From: Hyphomonadaceae bacterium
Lineage (GTDB): Bacteria > Pseudomonadota > Alphaproteobacteria > Caulobacterales > Aquidulcibacteraceae
DNA length: 64,000 nucleotides
Direction of reading: 5' to 3'
NCBI GenBank assembly: GCA_009773395.1
Contig: WRPI01000004.1
Coordinates: 372,001 to 436,000 of the forward strand
Shown: positions 54,963 through 63,587 of the stretch, in pieces
Position numbering within the stretch: the first letter of the stretch is position 1
How the letters are laid out: each line of letters opens with the position of its first letter
Notes under the pieces: model-generated
What the model was told of the DNA's origin: nothing
Databases searched by the model: none
The model's input: the letters and a program-made list of their open reading frames with translations, nothing else
Position numbers and translations under genes: made by a program

Positions 54963-55832
54963 ATGTCTAAGCGCGAAATTGACGATCATTCTGGGGTTGA
55001 AACAACTGGTCACGAATGGGACGGTATAAAGGAACTTAATCATCCACTACCAAAATGGTGGCTCTATATTTTATATGGATCGATTATTTGGTCATTTGGC
55101 TATTGGGTTGCGTATCCTGCGTGGCCGACGCTAAATTCCTACACACATGGCATTCTCAAAAACTCAGATAGGGCGCGTGTCACTACTGAAGTTGCGGCAT
55201 TGAAAAGTGCGCGCGCACCGATGTTTGCGAAAATGCAAGCAACACCAATTGAGCAAGTAAAGAGCAATGAAGAACTTTTCCAGTTTGCGCAAGAAGCTGG
55301 CAAATCAACTTTCAACGACAATTGCGCGACTTGCCACGGCGCAGGTGGCCAAGGCAATAAGGGATTCCCAAGCCTTGTAGATGATGTTTGGATTTGGGAC
55401 GGCACATATGAAGGCATTCGCCAAACCATCAATTTTGGTATTCGCTCAGGTCATGACCAAGCCCGCATAAGCGCTATGCCAGCTTTTGGTCGTGATGGCA
55501 TGCTCGATGCAGGGCAGGCAGGTGATGTGACAGAATATGTAATGTCACTATCCAAAATGGCTGACGCCAATGCTGGTAAAGCCGCGCGCGGCGCTGCTGT
55601 TTATGCGGCCAATTGCGTTGTTTGCCATGGTGCAACTGGCGCTGGTGATGCAGCGCAAGGCGCGCCAAATCTCACTGATGCTGAATGGCTATATGGTGGA
55701 AGCCGCGCCGATATTGCGGCACAAATCCACAATGGTCGCGGTGGCGTGATGCCAGCCTGGTCCGCCAAGCTTGACGCAGAAACTGTCACTGCTTTGACTG
55801 TTTATGTCCACTCATTGGGTGGTGGAAAATAA
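54963..55832 (+). CDS. ccoP: Cytochrome cbb3 oxidase subunit III (CcoP), diheme
   Basis: 289 residues. An N-terminal signature 'GHEWDGIKELNHPLPKWW' and one helix are followed by two heme c sites: 'NCATCHGAGGQGNKG' and 'NCVVCHGATGAGD'. It takes electrons from cytochrome c or bc1 and passes them to CcoO. It is last in the operon; a terminator follows. Confidence 0.98.
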   Translation: MSKREIDDHSGVETTGHEWDGIKELNHPLPKWWLYILYGSIIWSFGYWVAYPAWPTLNSYTHGILKNSDRARVTTEVAALKSARAPMFAKMQATPIEQVKSNEELFQFAQEAGKSTFNDNCATCHGAGGQGNKGFPSLVDDVWIWDGTYEGIRQTINFGIRSGHDQARISAMPAFGRDGMLDAGQAGDVTEYVMSLSKMADANAGKAARGAAVYAANCVVCHGATGAGDAAQGAPNLTDAEWLYGGSRADIAAQIHNGRGGVMPAWSAKLDAETVTALTVYVHSLGGGK

Positions 55833-55854
55833 GCACTCTCGCATTTTGAAAAAG

Positions 55855-55885
55855 GGCGGCTCAGTTACACTGGGCCGCTTTTTTT
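55855..55885 (+). terminator. Intrinsic terminator of ccoNOQP
   Basis: GCGGCTCAGT-TAC-ACTGGGCCGC (one G-U) followed by seven T's. It overlaps the end of the convergent oxygenase-like gene. Confidence 0.9.
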
Positions 55886-56822
55886 ATCGCGCTGGTGGAA
55901 CAACACCCGCATCAAAATGAATAACCCCAAGGTTAGTCTCATCTAGGCTAAAACAAGGTTGGCGAATGCTGCGGTGGCCTTTGAAGCCGCCCATTAGTTT
56001 TACGATGCGCGCATAAATAATTTTCAAAGGCTCAAATATTTTCCAGGATTTTTCAAGGCTTGGTTGCAAACCAAAATATCTGCGTAAACAACCATTGGCA
56101 TAAAGCAAATTCGCGCGCCAAACCGATTGTGCTGTCATAAACTCAATTGAAAATGAGACATTCATGCAATCATGGTTCACAATGCGGTGCGGGCCATTTT
56201 GCCGCCAGCTTGCAAACTCGCCGGGTTTTAAGTCGTGGACAAAAGCATCTTTTTCCCATTCGGGCTTATATTCCAATTGCTCATCATGTTCTTTTATCGC
56301 AATCGCTTCTTTGTCGATATTGCTGATATAGGGCTCGGTGGGCGGGAATAAATAGACTTTTTTGATGCCCTTTATTTGCAGCAATAAAACTGGCGGCATA
56401 TCGGCATGATAATAAACATGGGCATTGGGTGACGAAATTAGTAATCCCATATCATGCTTGAATGTTGAAATTCCAGTTTTCTCTTTGATTTCATTAAATA
56501 ATTTATCACATTCAGCTTTCACTGGCGGATTATAGTCGCAGCATTGGCGCAAATTAAGCCAAATACGGCCATTCTTAACGGCTTCTAACAATTGACGCCC
56601 ATCAAGATTGCCGCGCCGCCCTAAATACCAGTCGCCCCAACCCCTTTCATCATAACCCATAGTGAAAACTTCGAGGCGGTCTTTGGGATAATTATCAATT
56701 ATCTTAATTAGCCCCTCGTCGGAAAACAGGGGATTATTATGCAAATTATGATTTACGATTTGATCTTTAAAAGTGAAATCACTCAAAGCGCCTTCTTTCC
56801 AAACAATTTGTGTTTCGCTCAC
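55884..56822 (-). CDS. JmjC/cupin_8-like 2-oxoglutarate oxygenase-type protein
   Basis: 312 residues. 'VYYHADMPPVLLLQIKGIKKVYLFPP' gives the H-x-D iron ligands and the Lys/Arg strand of JmjC/cupin_8 enzymes; the second His is in 'NGPHRIVNHD'. These are Fe(II)/2OG hydroxylases of proteins or small molecules. The start is a GTG with GGAGAG upstream. It follows the CelD-like acyltransferase by 17 bases, so the two probably act in one pathway. Confidence 0.75.
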   Translation of the reverse strand: MSETQIVWKEGALSDFTFKDQIVNHNLHNNPLFSDEGLIKIIDNYPKDRLEVFTMGYDERGWGDWYLGRRGNLDGRQLLEAVKNGRIWLNLRQCCDYNPPVKAECDKLFNEIKEKTGISTFKHDMGLLISSPNAHVYYHADMPPVLLLQIKGIKKVYLFPPTEPYISNIDKEAIAIKEHDEQLEYKPEWEKDAFVHDLKPGEFASWRQNGPHRIVNHDCMNVSFSIEFMTAQSVWRANLLYANGCLRRYFGLQPSLEKSWKIFEPLKIIYARIVKLMGGFKGHRSIRQPCFSLDETNLGVIHFDAGVVPPAR

Positions 56823-56839
56823 TGCTGCTCTCCACTAAT

Positions 56840-57940
56840 TTATGATGCAATACGCTTAGTAATATTGGCGGCTGCGTGAATTATTCCTTTGGCACGCCCT
56901 GCAAAATCAAGCTCCAAGCACGCAATTTGATCCAGCCTGCGACTTAGCCTTGTCACGGCATCATTGCGGTTCGACGTACTCGGTATTCGCACTTTTTCGT
57001 CGCCTTTAATCAGGACGTGACGCACAGGGAAACTGCTATTAGTGAAAGTATTTTTATAGTGCTGCGCCCCAGTTGAAAGGTCGTAATAAGTAATTCCAGC
57101 GTCCATTAGCGGTTGTTTGCAATCCATCAAGAAAATCTGCCCAGGGGAATATTTGAAATATTCGGGATCAAAAGTCGCGACCCATGGGTGCATTCGCTCG
57201 CCCAATCTAAGTCCAAAATGCGCCGCAATTTGCGTGCCATCGACAATCAAACTCAGCATACAACCATGAAGGCCAGATCTATCGGCATTGAAAAGAATTT
57301 CCATCATTTTTGCGACCCAAGGAGGCCCTAAAAAATCATGTATTCCTGTCTGTTTGGCCTGTGCGCGTTTCAGTCCAATCATTTTTTTGAAATTATCAGG
57401 GGATCTATCATCAAAAACAAAAGAGATTTTGCTAAAATCAGTTTCCAAATTTCTGCGTAACCGCCGGACGTTTTTACGCTGTTTTGCTCCTGCATTATTC
57501 TCACCATCATTGATAGTTAAATCTAGGCCAAATGCTTCGTCTTCAATTCCACCAATGTCCACGCAAACGCCATATGGATCGACCAGTCCAATGGTTTGGA
57601 ACTTGGTTATTTTCGCCAGATGGAGCGCTGTACGAATGTCGATTTGCGGATTTGGCGGAGTAATTAATGCTGTATAATCCGAAAACGGCGCACCAATTGG
57701 TCGAGCAAATCCATTTGGCCTGCGGTGATGGCCAAGAAAGCCAATTATTTCGTCATTCTTTTCGTAAATCGCAACATGTGCGTCATCGCGGACTTGCGAC
57801 ACAATTCGAAAAAATTCTGGCCCAAGAATTGGCGATTTGAGCAAGGGATTTTGGTCACACATATTGCGCCAAAGCTGCTCTTCGGCTTTAGAAAACGCAT
57901 CCGCTTTCACCAAACGTGCGGTAATCGTATTTTTCACCAA
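56840..57940 (-). CDS. GNAT/FemAB-like acyltransferase (CelD-type)
   Basis: 366 residues. 'GRNERRFR'-like middle ('KNVRRLRRNLETDFSKISFV') and 'GLHGCMLSLIVDGTQIAAHFGLRLG...FDPEYFKYSPGQIFLMDCKQPL' match the GNAT-type domain of CelD/BcsL-like proteins linked with extracellular polysaccharide or peptide acylation. The start is a TTG (57940) or the adjacent GTG. It is upstream of the oxygenase-like gene. Confidence 0.8.
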   Translation of the reverse strand: MVKNTITARLVKADAFSKAEEQLWRNMCDQNPLLKSPILGPEFFRIVSQVRDDAHVAIYEKNDEIIGFLGHHRRPNGFARPIGAPFSDYTALITPPNPQIDIRTALHLAKITKFQTIGLVDPYGVCVDIGGIEDEAFGLDLTINDGENNAGAKQRKNVRRLRRNLETDFSKISFVFDDRSPDNFKKMIGLKRAQAKQTGIHDFLGPPWVAKMMEILFNADRSGLHGCMLSLIVDGTQIAAHFGLRLGERMHPWVATFDPEYFKYSPGQIFLMDCKQPLMDAGITYYDLSTGAQHYKNTFTNSSFPVRHVLIKGDEKVRIPSTSNRNDAVTRLSRRLDQIACLELDFAGRAKGIIHAAANITKRIAS

Positions 57941-58040
57941 AACCTAACCCTCTTTTCGAAAGCTAAGCTACTCGCAAAAAGTAAAATTGGTCATAATGAA
58001 AGGTGCTTTTATGCAATTCGAACTTAGCCTAAGCGCGCAA

Positions 58041-59642
58041 TTAAGCCGCCGCAATCATATCCGCAGCCTTTTCGGCAATCATGATGGTGGGTGCATTGGT
58101 GTTGCCGCCGATAAGGGTCGGCATAATGCTTGCATCAATTACCCGCAAACCTGCAACGCCGCGAACTTTTAGTTCAGCATCCACCACGCTGGCTTCATCT
58201 GCTCCCATACGACATGTTCCAATCGGGTGATAAAGGGTTTCAGAACATTCAGCGATATATTTGTCGATGTCGGCATCGCTTTTCACATGTGCACCAGGCA
58301 TAAATTCGGCTCCACGATATTCGTCAAACGGCGCTGCCGCCAATATTTTACGCGCCATTTTAAGGCCCTCACGCAATGCGCGTTTATCTTCTTCGGTCGC
58401 CAAATAATTTGCGTCAATTTTTGGATAATCAAATGGGTTAGTGCTTTTCAGAGTGATTTCACCGCGTGATTCAGGACGTAATTGGCACACGTGCAAAGTA
58501 TAGCCGTCGCGGTCTTGCGCGCGGTTGCCGTGGTTCCACATCACGGCGTTTACAAAATGATATTGCAAATCTGGCATTTCCAACCCTTCGCGGGACTTTA
58601 GAAACCCACCTGATTCAAGGAAATTTTCACGCCCTAAACCTTGTTTGGTGAAAAGATATTTAAGCCCAGTCATCATTTGCCGAAAACCTTTATTGAGCGA
58701 AAATGCCGTAATTGGTTTTGTGCATTCGTTGATGACCGAAATATCCAAATGGTCCTGCAAATTTTTGCCCACACTTGGGCTGTCGGCCTTAACTTCAATC
58801 CCCAAAGCCTGTAGTTCTGTGGCAGGGCCAACGCCAGATAGGAGCAATATTTGCGGCGATTGAACTGCGCCCGCACACAGCAGCACTTCTTTATTGCAGC
58901 GCACTTGTTTGGCAGCAGTGCCAGCGCCAGCAGAATATTCAACGCCAATTGCTTTGCCATTTTCAATCAAAATCCTATGCGTGAATGCGCCAGTTTCGCA
59001 TTTCAAATTTGGGCGCGAAAGGGCAGGGCGCAAAAATGCTGCCGCAGTGCTCCAACGCTCGCCATCATTGATTGTCATTTGGTAAGGGCCAACGCCCTCT
59101 TGAGATTTGCCGTTGAAATCGTCAGTATAAGGATAACCTGCTGCAACGCCTGCATCAATAAACACTTTGAAAAGCTCGGCTTTTGAATGGCCATTGGAAA
59201 CTTGAAGTGGGCCACCACTGCCATGGAACTCATCACCGCCGCTTTCGTTATTTTCGGATTTTTTGAAATAGGGCAAAACGCTTGCATAATCCCAACCCTT
59301 GAGGCCCATCTGCGCCCAATGGTCATAATCACCAGCATGGCCACGCACATAAAGCATGGCATTGATTGAACTCGAACCACCCAATCCTTTACCGCGGGGC
59401 CAAAACATTTTGCGATTATTACAGTTTTTTTGCGGCTCGGTTTCAAAGCCCCAATTATGGACATTTTGGTTCTTAATCAGCTCACCGACGCCCGCTGGCA
59501 TTTTTACCAAAAGCCCATCGGCTTTACCGCCAGCTTCGAGCAAAAGGACAGTGTTTTCCCCGCTTTCAGTAAGCCGCGCCGCCAAAGTGCAGCCCGCAGA
59601 ACCACCGCCAATTATGATATAGTCAAAACCCGAATTTTCCAT
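58041..59642 (-). CDS. GMC-family FAD oxidoreductase (choline-dehydrogenase-like)
   Basis: 533 residues. FAD binding is '[18 protein letters not shown]' and 'LLLEAGG'; GMC signature 1 is '[22 protein letters not shown]' and signature 2 '[18 protein letters not shown]'. The active-site His/Asn region is 'HPIGTCRMG...' and '[16 protein letters not shown]'. It oxidises an alcohol such as choline or another polyol. The true substrate is not certain. It is divergent from no close gene; the next minus-strand gene is 100 bases on. Confidence 0.92.
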   Translation of the reverse strand: MENSGFDYIIIGGGSAGCTLAARLTESGENTVLLLEAGGKADGLLVKMPAGVGELIKNQNVHNWGFETEPQKNCNNRKMFWPRGKGLGGSSSINAMLYVRGHAGDYDHWAQMGLKGWDYASVLPYFKKSENNESGGDEFHGSGGPLQVSNGHSKAELFKVFIDAGVAAGYPYTDDFNGKSQEGVGPYQMTINDGERWSTAAAFLRPALSRPNLKCETGAFTHRILIENGKAIGVEYSAGAGTAAKQVRCNKEVLLCAGAVQSPQILLLSGVGPATELQALGIEVKADSPSVGKNLQDHLDISVINECTKPITAFSLNKGFRQMMTGLKYLFTKQGLGRENFLESGGFLKSREGLEMPDLQYHFVNAVMWNHGNRAQDRDGYTLHVCQLRPESRGEITLKSTNPFDYPKIDANYLATEEDKRALREGLKMARKILAAAPFDEYRGAEFMPGAHVKSDADIDKYIAECSETLYHPIGTCRMGADEASVVDAELKVRGVAGLRVIDASIMPTLIGGNTNAPTIMIAEKAADMIAAA

Positions 59643-59722
59643 TTTGCGCCCTCAATCTTTATTTTGCGAGATTAGCCAATAATGCGGTTCGGTCAATGCT
59701 TTCGTTAGGTCAAGCGGCTGTA

Positions 59723-60250
59723 TTAAACCTGTGAAAGCGTAGATTTATAGCGTTTCCAATTTTCGACATAATGCAATGCTGACATGGTCAAAAACTGGAT
59801 TTGTTGCGGCTCTAATTGCCGAATAACCCGCCCCGGCGCACCGACAACAAGACTGTTATCGGGGATAATTTTCCCCTCGCCAATCAGGGCTTTGGCGCCG
59901 ATAATGCAATTTTTCCCGATTTTGGCGTGATTAAGCACCACTGCACCAATGCCGACCAGTGAATTATCGCCAATTTCACAACCATGAAGCATCGCCAAAT
60001 GGCCAATAGTCACGTTTTTGCCAATCGTAAGCGGGATACCCAAATCTGTATGCAAAACCGAGCCATCTTGCACATTACTATTCTCACCAATGGTAATCGG
60101 TTCATTATCGCCGCGCAAAATCGCGTTGAACCACACGCTGGCATTTTCATGCAAAATGCATTTGCCGATTAAAGTGGCATTGGGTGCAACCCAATAATTG
60201 CCCGATGAGGGGAAGGTTGGGGCATCTTTGCCCAAATTATAGACGGTCAT
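59723..60250 (-). CDS. Gamma-class carbonic anhydrase family protein
   Basis: 175 residues from the ATG at 60250. Left-handed beta-helix hexapeptide repeats run from about 15 to 145. The three zinc histidines are in 'VLHTDLG', '[13 protein letters not shown]' and the H in it. Members hydrate CO2, or are inactive or acetyltransferase-like. It is single and ends before the 370-base region before phoH. Confidence 0.88.
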   Translation of the reverse strand: MTVYNLGKDAPTFPSSGNYWVAPNATLIGKCILHENASVWFNAILRGDNEPITIGENSNVQDGSVLHTDLGIPLTIGKNVTIGHLAMLHGCEIGDNSLVGIGAVVLNHAKIGKNCIIGAKALIGEGKIIPDNSLVVGAPGRVIRQLEPQQIQFLTMSALHYVENWKRYKSTLSQV

Positions 60251-60622
60251 GTATTCAATTCTCACTTTTAAACAATCTTTTGTGACGTTAGTAAACCATT
60301 AACCAGTTTATCTGCAATTTCTATTTGCGTCATGGCGAGAGTCAAAAACAGATAGCCAAAAGACGAAGGGTCCATTTTGACATTAAAAGAAAGGAGCAAA
60401 CATATAGAGCGTCGGACGTTCAAATTGCACCGATTTGCCGCGCCCTTTTGCACCAGTTTTAGCAACAAATATTTGGCTAATACTCCAGTATTAACCGCAT
60501 ATTTGTCACCAAAACTGGCACAAAATTGCTGCAGCAAATTCGATTCAATTTGAACGCCCAACGCTCTAATAAAATCGATAAGTTCCGCATTCCTTCATAA
60601 ATAACCGAACGAGGTGATAAAT
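60251..60622. other. Intergenic region before phoH
   Basis: About 370 bases. A 97-codon minus-strand frame (60268-60561) has no family or ribosome site and looks like chance. No other structure is clear; GAGGTG at 60611-60616 is the phoH ribosome site. Confidence 0.4.
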
Positions 60623-61372
60623 ATGGCAAAACGTATCAATAACCGCAGAACAAGAGACATCAATACCAACGAAATTGGCGCCGAAAATAATGTTCGCTCT
60701 CTTTTTAATTGGTCGCCGCTTGGGATAGATGAAGAACGTCGGGATCAAAGGTTTTTACGCCATGTCAAAGCGCGCTCCGAAGGGCAAGAGGCTCTGATGG
60801 AAGCAATTGATGGCTCGCCCTTGGTTATTGCAATTGGCCCCGCCGGAACCGGTAAAACTTATTTGGCAATTTCAAAAGCGGTTGAAGCGCTTGAAGCCGG
60901 CCAAGTTTCGCGCATTATTTTGTCGCGCCCCGCCGTTGAAGCGGGCGAAAACCTTGGCTTTTTACCCGGCCATTTGGAAGATAAACTCGGCCCATATTTG
61001 CGCCCGCTTTTGGACGCTTTATCCGACAGATTGTCACCAAAACGCCTAAAAATGCTGTTGGCCGAAGGCATTATCGAAATCGCGCCAGTCGGCTTTATGC
61101 GCGGCCGCACCCTAAACAATGCATTTGTTGTGATAGATGAAGCGCAAAACTGCACTTATGGGCAATTAAAAATGCTGCTTACCCGCCTTGGCTGGAACTC
61201 CACAATGATTGTAACTGGCGACCCCAACCAAACCGACTTATTGCCAAATATGTCGGGCCTTGGACAAATTGCCGATAATTTGGAACAAGTTGAAAATGTC
61301 GCGGTAGTAAGGCTTCAACAAGAAGATATTGTCAGACACCCACTTGTGGCGGAGATGTTGAAGTTTTTGTAG
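60623..61372 (+). CDS. PhoH family ATPase
   Basis: 249 residues from the ATG at 60623. Walker A is 'AIGPAGTGKTYLAISKAVEA', Walker B 'NAFVVIDEAQNCTYGQLKML', and 'TRLGWNSTMIVTGDPNQTDL' completes the helicase-like core. It is short compared with the usual 320-350 residues, lacking the N-terminal KH domain, so it is the PhoH2-core type. A NotI site (GCGGCCGC, 61101-61108) lies in it. It may be involved in RNA or nucleotide metabolism; the role is not settled. It converges on the DUF3126 gene. Confidence 0.88.
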   Translation: MAKRINNRRTRDINTNEIGAENNVRSLFNWSPLGIDEERRDQRFLRHVKARSEGQEALMEAIDGSPLVIAIGPAGTGKTYLAISKAVEALEAGQVSRIILSRPAVEAGENLGFLPGHLEDKLGPYLRPLLDALSDRLSPKRLKMLLAEGIIEIAPVGFMRGRTLNNAFVVIDEAQNCTYGQLKMLLTRLGWNSTMIVTGDPNQTDLLPNMSGLGQIADNLEQVENVAVVRLQQEDIVRHPLVAEMLKFL

Positions 61373-61373
61373 C

Positions 61374-61583
61374 TTAACCCAAATCAATATCCAAAATTGC
61401 CATTTCGAACATGTATGAAACTTCGCCTTCGTCTTCGTCGAAATAGACGAGGCCTAAGAAGTCTTCGCCTTTATAGACTTCCATTGAATCTGGCGCGCCA
61501 TTGCGTTTTTTACACTTTAGGTCTGTGGTAGCAAAGGTTTTGTTTAAGTGCGCTTCAACGCGCGTCCAATCGGGGGTTGCCAT
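61374..61583 (-). CDS. DUF3126 family protein
   Basis: 69 residues. 'VEAHLNKTFATTDLKCKKRNGAPDSMEVYKGEDFLGLVYFDEDEGEVSYMFEMAILDIDL' covers the whole of DUF3126, a small protein typical of alphaproteobacteria. Function unknown. It is convergent with phoH by 1 base, and the next feature upstream is repeat DNA. Confidence 0.9.
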   Translation of the reverse strand: MATPDWTRVEAHLNKTFATTDLKCKKRNGAPDSMEVYKGEDFLGLVYFDEDEGEVSYMFEMAILDIDLG

Positions 61584-61605
61584 TTAATTCTCCAATAATA
61601 ATGCT

Positions 61606-61740
61606 TGCCGCCCGCCTTATTTTTAGGGGGGCTGTCGAGTGACACGAGACTCGGGGTAATTGGAAACCAGCTAAAAAATCGCTGACAATACCCCCCGCCT
61701 TCGCTGTCGCTTGGCACCCCCCCTAATATTTAGGGGGGAG
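61606..61740. repeat. Dispersed GC-rich palindromic repeat, copy 2
   Basis: 61606-61643 matches copy 1 at 22640-22675 (TGCCGCCCGCCTTATTTTTA then GGGGGGCTGTCGAGTGAC). At the far end, CCCCCCTAA-TAT-TTAGGGGGG (61718-61738) forms a hairpin with the same loop region reversed, so the unit looks like an inverted pair. It lies between DUF3126 and the terminator of the repeat-protein gene. Confidence 0.7.
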
Positions 61741-61783
61741 GCTTTTATTTAAGTTAGCCCATAAATTGTTTTGCTACATAAGG

Positions 61784-61813
61784 AAAGGGCGGTCAGTGAT
61801 GTGACCGCCCTTC
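61784..61813 (-). terminator. Intrinsic terminator of the repeat-protein gene
   Basis: On the minus strand, AAGGGCGGTCA-CATCAC-TGACCGCCCTT is followed by TCCTTATG; a strong 11-pair stem. It ends transcription of the gene at 61858-63111. Confidence 0.8.
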
Positions 61814-61857
61814 GAGCGCTTGGCGCTCTATTTCATCAAGGAGTTATTTGACGAAAA

Positions 61858-63111
61858 CTAATTGCCGCGTGCAATAAATGTTGCGCTATTGCCAACTGCG
61901 GTGGCGGAAGCTGAAATCATGCCTGCAGTGCCAACCCCGACTTGGGTGTGGGCGACAACGTTGGAAGCGTTATATTGCGAAGTATTGGAGTTCATTGAAA
62001 CCCCACCTTGGCCGCAACCAGCGCAAGTGAAGCCAGTTATGGCATTGCCAATTGCGCTTGAAGATGCGACGCCAACGCCATTATGCGAAGATGATCCAAA
62101 TAAACCAGCATATGCAGTTACTGGTGCGCCGCTATAATTGGCTTGGTCAAGATACATCCCAGCGTCGGATCCAATATTAGTAATCAAAGCTGAATTGCCC
62201 ATTGCATTGGCCGATGAAACCGCTTGGCCTGACCAGTCACCATTTAATACAACCGAGCGCGCATGAACATCACCCCAATTTTCCTGATTGCCAGCAAGTT
62301 CGGCATAGCCCCGTTGGTTAGTTACAGTGGCATTATTGGCAACTGCAGTGGCCGCAGCTGTATTATCGGTGGCAGAATTATTGTGAATGATGGCGCTAGC
62401 ACCCGCATTGCCATAATTTTTTTGATTTACTGACGAATAAAGGGTTGAACCATCGCCATACATTGAGTTTGTATTGGCAACTGCCACCGCATTTGAAGCA
62501 ACTACACCATTATTGCAGCAAGCATCAACATGCGAATCCGCCCAAACATTTGCAGCATTATATTGGCCAACATGTTGCGCCACTGTGCCGTGATATGATG
62601 AAGTGGCCCAATTATTGGCGGTGGCTTGCGCCGAAGACAATACATTATCAGAAGACCCAACTTGGACATAAGAACTAGCAACAATATTATTGCCATATTG
62701 CGAAATTTGCTCACCGTGCACGTCAAGGTTTGAACAACAACCCACCACTTGGGCCGCATTGCCTTGCGCCGAAGCTACAGAAACCGTGTTGCCACGCGCT
62801 TGGCCAATTATCGCAACATTTGAAGCATTAACATTGCCGTCCAAATATTGGGTGGAAGAAACATTCATTGGCGTCAGCGTTGAACTTGCGCTCATGCTGT
62901 TGCCAGCAGCAGCGCCGGTGATTGCCGCGCCATTTGACGAACCAACAACAACATTATTAAACGCAATTGCATCGCCCAATTGAATTTGGCCATTAATAAC
63001 TTGCATAGGCACAGGGGTGCAGGCTTGGTTGCAATTGCCACTTGCAAATGCAAGGGCGGGGGCAAATGCCAAAGTGATAAGGCTGGCGGCAATATATAGT
63101 GATTTACGCAT
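61858..63111 (-). CDS. Exported repeat protein with eight beta-type units (possible adhesin)
   Basis: 417 residues with a signal peptide ending near 'ALAFAS'. Eight units begin at Q44, Q88, Q138, Q183, Q230, Q276, Q323 and Q379, each about 45-55 long, with the form Q-[YN]-x-x-x-[VA]-x-A-x-x-x-V ... S-A-x-A-x-G-N-[SA]. Cysteine pairs occur (CCSN, CCNN, CAGC). It is Ala/Ser/Asn/Gly-rich with few charges, typical of secreted beta-stacked or amyloid-like proteins. Resemblance to holdfast-anchor proteins is faint. Neighbours give no help. Confidence 0.75.
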   Translation of the reverse strand: MRKSLYIAASLITLAFAPALAFASGNCNQACTPVPMQVINGQIQLGDAIAFNNVVVGSSNGAAITGAAAGNSMSASSTLTPMNVSSTQYLDGNVNASNVAIIGQARGNTVSVASAQGNAAQVVGCCSNLDVHGEQISQYGNNIVASSYVQVGSSDNVLSSAQATANNWATSSYHGTVAQHVGQYNAANVWADSHVDACCNNGVVASNAVAVANTNSMYGDGSTLYSSVNQKNYGNAGASAIIHNNSATDNTAAATAVANNATVTNQRGYAELAGNQENWGDVHARSVVLNGDWSGQAVSSANAMGNSALITNIGSDAGMYLDQANYSGAPVTAYAGLFGSSSHNGVGVASSSAIGNAITGFTCAGCGQGGVSMNSNTSQYNASNVVAHTQVGVGTAGMISASATAVGNSATFIARGN

Positions 63112-63255
63112 TTTCTAACTCCTGATGTTTCATTCTGGGACATTGCACATGTGTTGATCAGAAGGTCGCTAATTGCGTGCCACATTCGCGCTAAAGGGGA
63201 AATCGTCGGCCCAGATGCGACAATTTGCGCGTTTCCTTGAAATTGCCTTGCTGTT

Positions 63256-63271
63256 ATACCCCATAGGGTAT
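63256..63271. promoter_or_regulatory. CsoR operator-like palindrome
   Basis: ATACCC-CATA-GGGTAT, a perfect inverted repeat in the promoter of the csoR-type gene. CsoR sites are GC-rich TACCC...GGGTA palindromes, so copper-dependent derepression of the csoR-copA unit is expected. Confidence 0.75.
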
Positions 63272-63306
63272 GTTGTTGTTTAGAATAAATAGTTTCAGAG
63301 AGTTTT

Positions 63307-63579
63307 ATGGCCAGTCATCCTTCACACACAAAAAAAATCCCAAATATTAACCGCGCTATTGGGCAATTAGAGGCGGTAAAGCGCATGATTGAAGGTGAAA
63401 AATATTGCTTAGAAATATTGACGCAACTTCGCGCTTCACGAAACGCCATAAAATCAATCGAATTGGCGGTTTTAGAAACCCACATGCAGGAGTGTCTGAA
63501 GCGATCACTGACAGATACCCCAGAGGAACAACAAATGAAAATTGGCGAAATCGTTAATCTTCTCAAGAAATATGAATAG
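63307..63579 (+). CDS. csoR: CsoR/RcnR-family metal-sensing repressor
   Basis: 90 residues of the all-helical DUF156 fold. 'INRAIGQLEAVKRMIEGEKYCLEILTQLRASRNAIKSIELAVLETHMQEC' shows the C...H-x3-C ligand set of copper-sensing CsoR (YCLEIL; ETHMQEC). It has no HTH. It should bind the palindrome upstream and release it with Cu(I). The copper ATPase starts 8 bases downstream. Confidence 0.9.
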   Translation: MASHPSHTKKIPNINRAIGQLEAVKRMIEGEKYCLEILTQLRASRNAIKSIELAVLETHMQECLKRSLTDTPEEQQMKIGEIVNLLKKYE

Positions 63580-63587
63580 AATATCAA

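Noticed and set aside
60268-60561. 97-codon minus-strand frame before phoH
   Set aside because: No ribosome site, motif or family; composition looks non-coding.
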